A stretch of 64,000 nt of DNA from an uncultured Chitinophaga sp. (GTDB taxonomy: Bacteria; Bacteroidota; Bacteroidia; Chitinophagales; Chitinophagaceae). Made by a program: the position numbers and the translations under genes. The notes below the pieces were generated by a model. The model was not told where the DNA came from. It did not search any database and saw nothing but the letters and a program-made list of their open reading frames with translations. Position 1 is the first letter of the stretch. Each line of letters opens with the position of its first letter. Shown one piece after another: positions 34,773-42,536 of this stretch. The stretch is taken from positions 124,001-188,000 of the forward strand of contig NZ_CABHOU010000072.1 in assembly GCF_902168175.1 (NCBI RefSeq), given 5' to 3'.

Positions 34773-35492
34773 TTACCATCCGCTGGCCAGCACATCTGCA
34801 ATGTGCATAGTTTTAATCGAATGGCCGTGCTTACGGATATAACCGTCGAGGTGCATCAGGCACGAAAGGTCGGTGCTGATCAGGTAATCGGCGCCGGCGT
34901 CTATCGCGTTCAGCACTTTTTGTTCACCCATTCCAACCGAAATAGGTTCGAATTTAACGGAGAAGGTGCCGCCAAAACCGCAGCAGGTTTCGCAGTCAGT
35001 CATTTCCCTGAGTTCCAGTCCTTTTACGTTTTCGAGCAGTTTACGCGGGGCTTCTTTGATGCCGCATTCGCGCAGGGCACCGCAGGCGTCGTGGTAAGTG
35101 CCCACACCGTTAAGCGTAGCGCCCAGGTTGGTAACACCTAACTTTTCGGTCAGGAACTCGGTGAATTCGAATAGGTTCTTTTTCAGCAGTTTTACATCGT
35201 TGTGTGTGGCGGAGTTGTCGAACAATTTACTATAGTAATTGCGTACAAAACCGGTGCAGGAACCGCTGGGCGCCACAATGTAGTCGTATGTGCGAAAATC
35301 TTTTACAAATTTGGTAGCCACCGAACGGCATTCGTCGCGGTAACCTGCATTATAAGCAGGCTGGCCACAGCAGGTTTGCTCGGGGTTGTAGTTTACGTTA
35401 CATCCCAGTTTCTCCAGCACCTTCACCATATTAAAGGCGGTTTCGGGGAAAAGCTGGTCCACGAAGCATGGTATGAATAGCTGTACGTTCAT
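34773..35492 (-). CDS. CCG-domain Fe-S cluster binding protein (LutA/YkgE-like)
   Basis: 239 aa with two cysteine-rich CCG modules: CFVD...TCCGQPAYNAG...C and the C-terminal CGALREC...CETCCGFGGTFS. This is the heterodisulfide-reductase/GlpC type found in LutA (YkgE), which with LutB and LutC oxidises L-lactate. lutB and lutC are not adjacent, so the partners lie elsewhere if it is LutA. ATG 35492 (MNVQLFIPCF) is preferred over an in-frame ATG five codons upstream. Confidence 0.85.
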   Translation of the reverse strand: MNVQLFIPCFVDQLFPETAFNMVKVLEKLGCNVNYNPEQTCCGQPAYNAGYRDECRSVATKFVKDFRTYDYIVAPSGSCTGFVRNYYSKLFDNSATHNDVKLLKKNLFEFTEFLTEKLGVTNLGATLNGVGTYHDACGALRECGIKEAPRKLLENVKGLELREMTDCETCCGFGGTFSVKFEPISVGMGEQKVLNAIDAGADYLISTDLSCLMHLDGYIRKHGHSIKTMHIADVLASGW

Positions 35493-35567
35493 GGGTGATA
35501 TGTTCAATTAACTTGTACCGGCTTTGGGGCCGGGTCGAGTTGGTTTACTGTCCTGGTGTAAAAAAAA

Positions 35568-36071
35568 CTAACGTTTGGTCGCTAACTGTCGTTGGAAGCT
35601 GATCATTTTTAAGGCTGTAAGGGCGGCTTCATCGCCTTTGTGGCCGTGCGCTCCACCCAGTCTTTCCTGCGCCTGTTCTACATTATCTACGGTAAGTACA
35701 CCGAAAATAACGGGCACGGGCAGTTCAAGGTTCAGTTGAAGTATGCCATCGGTTACTGCTTTGCAAACATAATCGAAATGGGGTGTTGCTCCGCGGATCA
35801 CGCAACCGAAAGCGATAATGGCAGAAGGCTGTTCGCCGGTGCCTTTTGTGTTTTCCCAGAGTTGCCTGCAGGCAAATGGCAGCTCGAAAGCGCCAGGCAC
35901 CAGGTATTTGGAAGTGTTCTTAATGTTGTACTGGGCCAGCGTGCGCTCGCAGCCTGCAACCAGTTCGTTCGTTACGAAATCGTTCCATTCCGTATAGATC
36001 ATAACAACACTGGCACTCTCCAGTTGGAGAATGCCAGCATCATTCAGTACGCTTTGATTATGTATAGACAT
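35568..36071 (-). CDS. ribH: 6,7-dimethyl-8-ribityllumazine synthase
   Basis: 167 aa. Condenses the ribityl-pyrimidinedione with 3,4-dihydroxy-2-butanone 4-phosphate to the lumazine precursor of riboflavin. Motifs: YTEWNDFVTNEL for substrate binding, VPGAFELPFACRQL, AFGCVIRGATPHFDYVC with the catalytic His, and FGVLTVDNVEQAQERLGGAHGHKGDEAA. It follows the TPR protein gene by 33 nt. Other rib genes are not in the window. Confidence 0.95.
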   Translation of the reverse strand: MSIHNQSVLNDAGILQLESASVVMIYTEWNDFVTNELVAGCERTLAQYNIKNTSKYLVPGAFELPFACRQLWENTKGTGEQPSAIIAFGCVIRGATPHFDYVCKAVTDGILQLNLELPVPVIFGVLTVDNVEQAQERLGGAHGHKGDEAALTALKMISFQRQLATKR

Positions 36072-36104
36072 ACCCGAAATTTCTTTTCACTAAAACCTAA
36101 TCTC

Positions 36105-36821
36105 TTAATCCTTCACAACACCCAGGCGAGCCAGGTATTTGTCGATATCTCTTCCTTCCGGAGAGGTTGGGTATTTCTCCTTGATCGATTTATAGATCTG
36201 GATGGCTTCGTCGTTTTTGCTGTTTTTTTCAAGTGCTAAACCAGCGCGCATCAGGTACAGCGGAGAAGTAAGATCGTTCTCGTTGTAAGCGCCTGCTTTT
36301 TTGTAGAACTCAATCGCTTCGGCATCTTTACCCAGCTCCATGTAAGCGTCGGCGGTAATGCCATAAGCCATTGCCTGTACTACCAGGTCGTTGGCACTGA
36401 AATCTTTCAGTAAGTCGATACCTTTCTGGAAATCGCCCATTTTTACATAGGAAACGCCAGCCTGGTATTTTGCCAGGTTACCTGCTTTAGTGCCACCATA
36501 TTTGTTGATCACTTCCAGGAAACCATAGTTGTTGCCGTCGCCGTTCAGCGCCAGTTTGAAAGAATCTACCGCAAAGTAATGCTGCGCTGTGAACGCTGCT
36601 TCCTGCGCTTTCTGTTCGTTGGGAGCTTTTACGAAACGGTTATAGGCGAAGAAACCGCCTACCACCACCACTACGGCAATCAGGCCATAATTGATGATGT
36701 TCTTGTTCTTTTGATAGAAGTCTTCAGCTTTGTGCATGGAATTTTCCAGGTCAAAGTCCTGAGATTTTTTAGGACTGTGGCCGGCACCTTGTTGTTGAAT
36801 ATCTGTTTTGTTCTCTACCAT
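36105..36821 (-). CDS. membrane-anchored tetratricopeptide protein
   Basis: 238 aa. One membrane helix (about 42-62, NYGLIAVVVVVGGFFAYNRF) after a charged N-terminus, then TPR pairs with QKGIDLLKDFSAND, YMELGKDAEAIEFYKKAGAYNEN and ALEKNSKNDEAIQIYKSIKEKYPTS. The layout, an N-in single-pass anchor with a TPR tail, resembles YfgM-like proteins that work with periplasmic folding factors. In relatives it is often next to ribH, as here, but the role is unproven. Confidence 0.83.
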   Translation of the reverse strand: MVENKTDIQQQGAGHSPKKSQDFDLENSMHKAEDFYQKNKNIINYGLIAVVVVVGGFFAYNRFVKAPNEQKAQEAAFTAQHYFAVDSFKLALNGDGNNYGFLEVINKYGGTKAGNLAKYQAGVSYVKMGDFQKGIDLLKDFSANDLVVQAMAYGITADAYMELGKDAEAIEFYKKAGAYNENDLTSPLYLMRAGLALEKNSKNDEAIQIYKSIKEKYPTSPEGRDIDKYLARLGVVKD

Positions 36822-36859
36822 TGTGTAGATGTGTTATTATGTCCGTTAGGATTTGTTAT

Positions 36860-36908
36860 AAATAAAAAGAAGGTTAACGACCTGATCCTCACAGATCAAC
36901 CGTTAACC
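36860..36908 (-). terminator. terminator of pdhA
   Basis: Outer stem GGTTAACG / CGTTAACC (36872-36879, 36901-36908) and inner TGATC / GATCA; on the minus strand followed by TTCTTTTTATTT. Confidence 0.7.
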
Positions 36909-36922
36909 CCGCTTTTATGGTA

Positions 36923-37939
36923 TTAATCAACAATAAAAGGATAATCTTCCTGTGTATACACGTCTTTCAGCAACTCATCATCAGAAGGCCAAGGTGATTC
37001 TTCCGCAAAAGTTACGGAGTCTTCCACTTCCGTTTTCACGCGTTCGTTGATCGCTTCGATTTCCTGGTCTGTCGCCCATTTGTTGTCGGTAATTACTTTC
37101 AACACCTGGTTGATAGGATCTTTCTCACGATACTCTTCTACTTCTTCCTTGGTACGGTATTTAGCAGGGTCACTCATAGAGTGGCCGCGGTAACGGTAAG
37201 TTTTGATTTCCAGCAGGGTTGGTCCGCCGCCTTCACGGGCACGTTTAACGGCCCTGTCAACACCTTCGTGAACGGCTTCGCAGCTCATACCGTCGATAGA
37301 ATCGGCAGGCATTTCGTAAGCGTCGGCCAGTTTATAGATGTCCAGTACGTTAGAGGTACGTTCTACTGAAGTACCCATGGCGTACATGTTGTTTTCGCAA
37401 ATAAAGATCACCGGGAGCTTCCAGGTCATAGCCATGTTGAAGGTCTCGTGCAGCATACCCTGACGGGCAGCGCCATCGCCGAAGAAACAAAGGGCAACGT
37501 TGTCGGTGCCTTTGTACTGCTCAGCAAAGGCCAGACCTGCACCTGTACCAATTTGAGCTCCTACGATACCGTGGCCGCCGAAGAAGTTGTGCTCCAGGGA
37601 GAAGAAGTGCATACTACCACCTTTACCTTTCGAACAACCTGTCGCTTTACCGTACAGTTCAGCCATACATGCCTTGGCAGATATACCCTTTGCGATCGCC
37701 AGCGCGTGGTCGCGGTAAGCAGTGATATATTTATCTTCCGGGCGTGTAGCTGTCATCGCACCTGCTGCAATGGCTTCCTGACCTATGTAAAGGTGACAGA
37801 AACCGCGTATCTTCTGCATTCCATATAATTGGCCTGCTTTTTCCTCGAACTTGCGCAGCAACAGCATCAGTTCGTACCAGTAGAGGTATGTTTCCTTGGT
37901 GAATTTCGTCTTCACGTCCTTAACCTTTTTAGTTTGCAC
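36923..37939 (-). CDS. pdhA: pyruvate dehydrogenase E1 component, alpha subunit
   Basis: 338 aa. Binds thiamine diphosphate with the E1 beta chain and decarboxylates pyruvate in the pyruvate dehydrogenase complex. TPP/Mg motif GDGAARQG (154-161) to ENN (182-184); the loop RYRGHSMSDPAKYRTKEE is the region phosphorylated in eukaryotic E1 alpha. HLYIGQEAIAAG and GCSKGKGGSMHFF are typical. The beta subunit is not adjacent. It has its own -7 element 20 nt upstream and its own terminator. Confidence 0.95.
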   Translation of the reverse strand: MQTKKVKDVKTKFTKETYLYWYELMLLLRKFEEKAGQLYGMQKIRGFCHLYIGQEAIAAGAMTATRPEDKYITAYRDHALAIAKGISAKACMAELYGKATGCSKGKGGSMHFFSLEHNFFGGHGIVGAQIGTGAGLAFAEQYKGTDNVALCFFGDGAARQGMLHETFNMAMTWKLPVIFICENNMYAMGTSVERTSNVLDIYKLADAYEMPADSIDGMSCEAVHEGVDRAVKRAREGGGPTLLEIKTYRYRGHSMSDPAKYRTKEEVEEYREKDPINQVLKVITDNKWATDQEIEAINERVKTEVEDSVTFAEESPWPSDDELLKDVYTQEDYPFIVD

Positions 37940-37958
37940 TAGTTTCTAAATTTGTCCG

Positions 37959-37966
37959 CAAATATA
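37959..37966 (-). promoter_or_regulatory. -7 promoter element of pdhA
   Basis: Minus-strand TATATTTG, exact TAnnTTTG, 20 nt before the ATG. Confidence 0.5.
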
Positions 37967-38063
37967 ACAGGAAAATCGTAAAAACGTAATACGAATTACT
38001 ATTCATGTCAAATTATGCAAATTCGTCAAATTCAAGCACTTTTGCATATCGTTCATAATTGTA

Positions 38064-39152
38064 GTGCAGATTTTGCTCCTGGTTAAGAAAATATCACTCG
38101 TTCAGTTTAAGAATTACCCGCAACGCGTTTTCGGGTTCGAGAAGCGTATTGTGGGCATTACCGGGCGCAACGGTTCGGGAAAAACCAACCTGCTCGACGC
38201 CATTTACTACCTCTGCTTTACCAAAAGCTACTTTACCAGCACCGAAGCCCAAAACGTTCATTATAATACTTCCGGCTTTCGCCTGGAGGGTATTATGGAG
38301 CGGTCGGGAAAGGCGGATAAGGTGGTTTGCACGCTCAAGGAGGGCAAAAAAGACGTGGCCCTTAACGATGACAGCTACGACAAGTTCTCCCGCCATATCG
38401 GGCACTTTCCGGCTGTTATGATCGCGCCGGACGATGCCGAGATCATCCTGGGAGGCAGCGAGGAACGTCGCCGCTGGCTCGACGCGCTCCTGTCCCAGTT
38501 GTCTGCCGGCTATCTGGACCACCTGATCGCTTACCAGAAAATCCTGCTACAGCGTAACGGGTTGCTTAAAACGATTGCTGAAACCGGGCAGAACCAGGAC
38601 GCGCTGCTGGAGATATTCGACGATCAGTTGGTAGCGCACGGTATCCCGGTGTTCGAAGCCCGCCGCAACTTCCTGGAGCCATTTATTCCCCGGGTGCAGG
38701 CTTTATACGATTACCTGGCGGGTAAACACGAGGTGGTGGACATTAAGTACCAAAGCCCCCTGCTGGAAATGGATTTTAGTAAACTGCTCATCACCAATCA
38801 GTTAAAAGATAAAACATTACAACGTACGTCGGCGGGCATCCACCGCGACGATCTGCAGTTCCTGCTCGACGATCACCCGATGAAGTCGAGCGCCTCTCAG
38901 GGGCAACGGAAAAGCTTCCTGTTCGCCCTTAAACTGGCGCAGTACGAGGTGATCAGCCTGCACAAACAGTTCCCTCCCCTGCTTTTACTGGACGATGTGT
39001 TTGAAAAACTCGACCAGGAAAGGGTGGCCCGGTTAATTAAATTGGTACGGAGCGATGATTACGGGCAGGTATTTATTACTGATACCCATGCTGACCGGCT
39101 GTTACAGGCGTTCGACGGGGATGGGGATATTATACAGCTTATCCACATGTAA
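38064..39152 (+). CDS. recF: DNA replication and repair protein RecF
   Basis: 362 aa SMC-like ATPase that helps load RecA at gaps. Walker A GRNGSGKT (34-41) in GITGRNGSGKTNLLDAIYYL, signature SASQGQRKSFLFALKLAQ and Walker B LLLLDDVFEKLD. The GTG at 38064 gives MQILLLVKKISLVQF; TTG or later starts are possible, as RecF usually begins a few residues before LxxFKNY. A dciA-like gene follows 19 nt later, the order seen in many Bacteroidota. Confidence 0.95.
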   Translation: MQILLLVKKISLVQFKNYPQRVFGFEKRIVGITGRNGSGKTNLLDAIYYLCFTKSYFTSTEAQNVHYNTSGFRLEGIMERSGKADKVVCTLKEGKKDVALNDDSYDKFSRHIGHFPAVMIAPDDAEIILGGSEERRRWLDALLSQLSAGYLDHLIAYQKILLQRNGLLKTIAETGQNQDALLEIFDDQLVAHGIPVFEARRNFLEPFIPRVQALYDYLAGKHEVVDIKYQSPLLEMDFSKLLITNQLKDKTLQRTSAGIHRDDLQFLLDDHPMKSSASQGQRKSFLFALKLAQYEVISLHKQFPPLLLLDDVFEKLDQERVARLIKLVRSDDYGQVFITDTHADRLLQAFDGDGDIIQLIHM

Positions 39153-39157
39153 ATTTG
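39150..39157 (+). promoter_or_regulatory. candidate -7 element over the recF stop codon
   Basis: TAAATTTG, exact TAnnTTTG, whose first three bases are the recF stop codon TAA; ATG of the dciA-like gene is 15 nt downstream, giving a nearly leaderless message if used. Confidence 0.35.
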
Positions 39158-39171
39158 CGTACCTTCGTATT

Positions 39172-39459
39172 ATGCGATACGGTATTACAAGTATGGGCGA
39201 CGCCCTCCAGGAATATCTCAACAAAAGCCGCCTTAAACCAAGGTTGCTGGAGATTAAAGTGCAGGAGAACTGGGAAATGCTGATGGGCAAAACCATCTCC
39301 CGTTACACCGAAAGCATCGCATTGATCGACGGCAAACTGATTATCACTACAGCCGTAGGTCCCCTCAAACAGGAACTTTCCTACTCTAAAGACAAGATCG
39401 TTAAACTGGTGAATGAAATGCTGGGCGAACCAGCCATTCGCGAGGTGATCATCAAATAA
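39172..39459 (+). CDS. DUF721 / DciA-like protein
   Basis: 95 aa. The opening MRYGITSMGDALQEYLNKSRLKPRLLEIKVQENWEMLMGKTISRYTES and the strand LIITTAVGPLKQELSYSKDKIVKLVNEMLG match the DUF721 (KH-like) domain of DciA, the ancestral loader of the replicative helicase DnaB. The length is that of a bare domain, without the C-terminal extension of gamma-proteobacterial DciA. Its position after recF agrees with a replication role. ATG 39172 starts the conserved part. Confidence 0.85.
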   Translation: MRYGITSMGDALQEYLNKSRLKPRLLEIKVQENWEMLMGKTISRYTESIALIDGKLIITTAVGPLKQELSYSKDKIVKLVNEMLGEPAIREVIIK

Positions 39460-39486
39460 AAAGAGCCTGATGTGTAAACACCAGGC
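39455..39486 (-). terminator. terminator between the dciA-like and DUF4252 genes
   Basis: Stem GCCTGaTGT / ACAcCAGGC (39465-39473, 39478-39486); on the minus strand followed by CTTTTTATTT, so it ends the sigma/anti-sigma/DUF4252 operon. Confidence 0.65.
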
Positions 39487-39517
39487 CTGTATAGATTATC
39501 ATGATTGAAAAACAGTG

Positions 39518-40030
39518 CTAATCCATGTCTTTGAAGTACTTCGCCGCTTTAGCGAGGTCGTTCATGCTGATTTTCGTGTTCAGCGCCACCATCACCATCT
39601 CTGAGTCATCCTGCACTAACATCACTACCCTTCCCAGTTTCTTTTCCGTTCCACGGCTCATGATCTCAATCCGGCTACCGTCAGATTTTACTTCCATTAA
39701 TGGTTCGAAACGTGCTTTCTGAAGATCAGATTTCAGTTTGCTTACCTCAGCATTTTCTATCTGCGCATCTTCGATGGTGTGAATTCTTATCTTTTTGATT
39801 TTTCGTAACAGGCGTTTGGCTTCGCGGCCTTCGCCATCAAACGAATTTTTAGTAATGAACATACCGGCGAGCCTCAACGGAACAAAACCCAGTCCGATAG
39901 TGAAGGTTTCGCCTTTGCCCCAATAAGATTTACGGAAGTCGCGGAGCGTTTTTTTCTGAGCGTTGGCGGAAGAAGAGAGTAATAATCCTGCAAAGAGGAT
40001 GATGGCGAAAGATGATAATTGTTTAAGCAT
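39518..40030 (-). CDS. DUF4252 exported protein (copy 1)
   Basis: 170 aa. Signal peptide ending SSANAQ, then the DUF4252 pattern: GFVPLRLAGMF, KIKKIRIHTIEDAQ, a helix, FEPLMEVKSDGSRIEIMSRG and VVMLVQDDSEMVMVALNTKISMNDLAKAAK. The family has no proven function; members are usually found downstream of ECF sigma/anti-sigma pairs, as here, and may be envelope-stress outputs. It is a paralogue of the next gene, with clearly diverged sequence. Confidence 0.85.
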   Translation of the reverse strand: MLKQLSSFAIILFAGLLLSSSANAQKKTLRDFRKSYWGKGETFTIGLGFVPLRLAGMFITKNSFDGEGREAKRLLRKIKKIRIHTIEDAQIENAEVSKLKSDLQKARFEPLMEVKSDGSRIEIMSRGTEKKLGRVVMLVQDDSEMVMVALNTKISMNDLAKAAKYFKDMD

Positions 40031-40048
40031 ATAAGGTAGATTTGGTAA

Positions 40049-40096
40049 GCGCCGCAGCCCTCTGAAGAATGGCGGTAAAACAAAGGGCTGCGGCGC
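40049..40096 (-). repeat. 13-bp perfect hairpin between the DUF4252 genes
   Basis: Arms GCGCCGCAGCCCT (40049-40061) and AGGGCTGCGGCGC (40084-40096) around a 22-nt loop. It is followed by no T run on the minus strand. It fills the 72-nt gap between the two genes and should fold very stably in the mRNA. Confidence 0.7.
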
Positions 40097-40102
40097 GTAG
40101 GG

Positions 40103-40630
40103 TTAAGGTTTCTTTTTGTTTCCCAGGTTACCGAGTTTATCGAATCCGGTAATTTTTACGTTATCAGAAATGCCTGAGAGGTCGGCCAGGCTGAAGTCGC
40201 CATTTACGGTGATGGCTACGAATTCGTCGCCTCCCACAAGCATTACCAGTTCGGCGATATTGCCCTTAGCGTTTTCGCGCACCATGAACTTCAGATCGGT
40301 ATCCTCGTTTTTGATGCTCATCAGTTCCTGGAAATCTTTGGTAAGATAACTGGCGGCCTCGCGGTATAACTTCTTACTGGCGGCGGCATCAGCATCTTCT
40401 GCGGTAATGATGCGCAGGCCGGTTAACTTCTTGGCCACCTGCATTACCTTTTGCCCTTCCGGATCATTTACATCTACCTTAGAGAACATACTGAACATCT
40501 TGGGTGTGATATTGATGACAGTGAAGCCATCGGCATCGGCGTATTTTGCAAAAAACTTATCGAAGCTGCCTTGCGCCCACAGCGATGCTGAGGAGAGGGT
40601 AAATGCAAGCAGGAATATTATCTTTTTCAT
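40103..40630 (-). CDS. DUF4252 exported protein (copy 2)
   Basis: 175 aa with signal peptide MKKIIFLLAFTLSSASLWAQ. The same layout as its neighbour: FTVINITPKMFSMF, LTGLRIITAEDAD, FQELMSIKNEDTDLKFMVREN and ELVMLVGGDEFVAITVNGDFSLADL. It lies directly after the anti-sigma gene. No lipobox is seen, so it is probably soluble in the periplasm. Confidence 0.85.
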   Translation of the reverse strand: MKKIIFLLAFTLSSASLWAQGSFDKFFAKYADADGFTVINITPKMFSMFSKVDVNDPEGQKVMQVAKKLTGLRIITAEDADAAASKKLYREAASYLTKDFQELMSIKNEDTDLKFMVRENAKGNIAELVMLVGGDEFVAITVNGDFSLADLSGISDNVKITGFDKLGNLGNKKKP

Positions 40631-40690
40631 GTTATTGATTTTAGAAAGAGTGCTTTAATTGGTGATATAATTGGTTCTAGAACGGCCGTG

Positions 40691-41203
40691 TTAATTTGAA
40701 CTTACTTTGTTTACCGCATCATTGAAGTACGATAGCTTTTCCATTTGTTTGGTACCCTTGTCCATGTTTTTGGCGATAATGGCGAGGGCTCTTTGTGTTT
40801 CCTCAAAAGCCTTTTCAGGATCGTCGAATGTGTCCTTACTCATCGCGATGGGCATATTTCTTTTTTCTTCGAACTGGTGGATAGAATACCCTACCCCGAA
40901 GGCCATTACTAATATGGCGGCTACTTTCATCCAGTCGTGCCAGAACGGCCTGATGATTTTGGCGGCAGGTTTAACGATCTCCTGTTGGGCGAAAATGTTT
41001 ACGTCCAGTTCGGGGAAGTCCAGTTCTAAAGATGCAGCGGCATGAAAGTACTGGAACATAGGGGCGGCTTCGCGCAGGTCTTCAGGTAGCACCTCAGTGT
41101 GAGATGCAAAGAACTGGCGTAATTCCGCTTCTTCTTCTTCCGTTGTTTCGCAGGCCCAGTATTTAGCTACGAGGGCTCTAACTTTATTGTAATCCATACA
41201 CAT
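40691..41203 (-). CDS. membrane anti-sigma factor (predicted)
   Basis: 170 aa. The N-terminal YNKVRALVAKYWACETTEEEEAELRQFF resembles the short cytoplasmic anti-sigma modules of Bacteroidota; one membrane helix at about 90-106 (KVAAILVMAFGVGYSI); a short periplasmic tail. It overlaps the sigma gene by 20 nt (less if ATG 41197 is used), the usual coupling of a sigma with its anti-sigma. No zinc-site ZAS motif (HxxxCxxC) is present. Assignment is by layout more than by family. Confidence 0.7.
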   Translation of the reverse strand: MCMDYNKVRALVAKYWACETTEEEEAELRQFFASHTEVLPEDLREAAPMFQYFHAAASLELDFPELDVNIFAQQEIVKPAAKIIRPFWHDWMKVAAILVMAFGVGYSIHQFEEKRNMPIAMSKDTFDDPEKAFEETQRALAIIAKNMDKGTKQMEKLSYFNDAVNKVSSN

Positions 41204-41699
41204 GCATATTTTGTAACTGTTCCCGCACCGTCTTCCGTGCCCGGTGCAAATTCACTTTTACTTCGCTCATCTCCACTTCCAGTATGTCTGCTATTTCCTG
41301 GTAAGTATAACCGTCCATATCGCGAAGCTGGATAATGGTGCGGTATTTTTCCGGCAGCGCCTGTATTACCTGATGAACTTTCTTCATCGTATCGCTCTGC
41401 TCCATCGTGGCGTGCGGGTTCCTGGTGGCCGAAGGCAGTTCGCGAACGTTATCCAGTTCGTCGGCCTGGCGGAATTTCTTGGATTTTAACCGGTCCAATG
41501 CCAGGTTTCGGGTGATGCGCATGCACCAGGCTTCGAGGTTCTGCAGATCATTCATCCTTTCTTTATGGTGCCACACTTTCAGTAACGCATCCTGGATGAT
41601 GTCCTTCGCGTCTTCCTCATTGCCCAGCAGTCGGTAAGCAAAGCGGAGCAGCTTTGGCTTTACTGGCATTACCTGAGAAATAAATAGATCGTGTGACAT
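41184..41699 (-). CDS. ECF RNA polymerase sigma factor
   Basis: 171 aa. Region 2: LLRFAYRLLGNEEDAKDIIQDALLKVWHHKE; region 4: QALPEKYRTIIQLRDMDGYTYQEIADILEVEMSEVKVNLHRARKTV. It heads a four-gene operon with anti-sigma and two DUF4252 genes. It differs from the FecI-type sigma at 21357 and is probably tied to envelope stress. The -7 region upstream lacks a TAnnTTTG match, as expected if it drives its own promoter. Confidence 0.92.
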   Translation of the reverse strand: MSHDLFISQVMPVKPKLLRFAYRLLGNEEDAKDIIQDALLKVWHHKERMNDLQNLEAWCMRITRNLALDRLKSKKFRQADELDNVRELPSATRNPHATMEQSDTMKKVHQVIQALPEKYRTIIQLRDMDGYTYQEIADILEVEMSEVKVNLHRARKTVREQLQNMHVYGLQ

Positions 41700-41872
41700 A
41701 GTATTAGGAAGACGACTGCTTAAATCGTTTGTTACAAAAAGTAGTAAGTTTTTTTGAAGATTTTTTTATTTTGATTGATAATGAAGGAGATAAGGAGGAG
41801 ACGGGAGATGGTTTTTTAACGGGGGGATGGCAATTTGGTATACTTTCTCTTTTCTAACACCGCCCTCATTCA

Positions 41873-42436
41873 CTAACTATTCAGCCTGCTCAACGTTTCC
41901 CTCGAAACGCCAAGATATGCCGCCATCACTGCCTTGGGCACACGCTGTGCGAGCAACGGGTATTGGTTGATCAACTGCTCGTACCGCGCCTGTGCATTAC
42001 TGTTCAACAGCGTCAGCACCCGCTGTTGCAATGCCACAAAGCCGGACGTAACTTTTACCATAAAAAAATGCTCCATTTTATGTGAACTCGCGCAAAGCTT
42101 CTGTTTGTTTTCGTGTGACAGTCCCAGCAACTGCACCGGCTCTATACAATCTATGTTCAACGTAGCTTTGCCGCGTTTGAAATAAGCCTGGTAGTCGGTG
42201 ATCCACCAGTTTTCCATAGCAAACTGCACGATGTGTTCCTTCCCTTCCTCGTTCGTGAAAACGGACTTAAGCAAACCGTTTACGACAAAGTATTCATGGT
42301 GTACGTCCTGGCCTTCCTGGACTAAAAACTGGTGTTTTTTAAGTTGATAGGAGGAAAAATAGGCAAAGATCTGTTCGAACTCTTCATCTGTTAAACTGAC
42401 TATTTCTTCTATGTGTTGCCGTAACTGTTGCTGCAT
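41873..42436 (-). CDS. Crp/Fnr family transcriptional regulator
   Basis: 187 aa. Cyclic-nucleotide-binding-like domain (about 1-115, HQFLVQEGQDVHHEYFVVNGLLKSVF), a long dimer helix and a C-terminal winged helix ending VPKAVMAAYLGVSRETLSRLNS. The recognition helix SRETLSR has the Arg-Glu...Arg set that in E. coli CRP reads TGTGA. The cAMP pocket motif (GExxLF...RSA) is not clear, so the ligand is unknown. The protein ends at the recognition helix without the usual second wing tail. A TGTGA-N6-TCACA site lies just upstream. Confidence 0.88.
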   Translation of the reverse strand: MQQQLRQHIEEIVSLTDEEFEQIFAYFSSYQLKKHQFLVQEGQDVHHEYFVVNGLLKSVFTNEEGKEHIVQFAMENWWITDYQAYFKRGKATLNIDCIEPVQLLGLSHENKQKLCASSHKMEHFFMVKVTSGFVALQQRVLTLLNSNAQARYEQLINQYPLLAQRVPKAVMAAYLGVSRETLSRLNS

Positions 42437-42449
42437 GATTATTGATGGA

Positions 42450-42465
42450 TGTGATGTGGCTCACA
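42450..42465. promoter_or_regulatory. CRP-type palindromic operator
   Basis: TGTGA-TGTGGC-TCACA, a perfect match to the CRP half-site arrangement. It lies between the Crp/Fnr ATG (14 nt away) and its -7 element, on the transcribed side, so binding should repress the regulator's own gene; the divergent pfpI-like promoter is 46 nt away. Confidence 0.65.
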
Positions 42466-42473
42466 CAAAAATA
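42466..42473 (-). promoter_or_regulatory. -7 promoter element of the Crp/Fnr gene
   Basis: Minus-strand TATTTTTG, exact TAnnTTTG, immediately upstream of the CRP-type palindrome. Confidence 0.5.
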
Positions 42474-42510
42474 GTGATTTAGCTCCTTACAAGACAGCTG
42501 GTCCGCGCCG

Positions 42511-42518
42511 TAGCTTTG
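42511..42518 (+). promoter_or_regulatory. -7 promoter element of the DJ-1/PfpI gene
   Basis: TAGCTTTG, exact TAnnTTTG, 18 nt before ATG 42537. Confidence 0.5.
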
Positions 42519-42536
42519 TGAAAAGTTAGGAACGAT

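Noticed and set aside
36923-37939. E1 alpha of branched-chain keto acid dehydrogenase instead of pyruvate dehydrogenase
   Set aside because: Length and the segments GCSKGKGGSMHFF and RYRGHSMSDPAKYR fit PdhA better.
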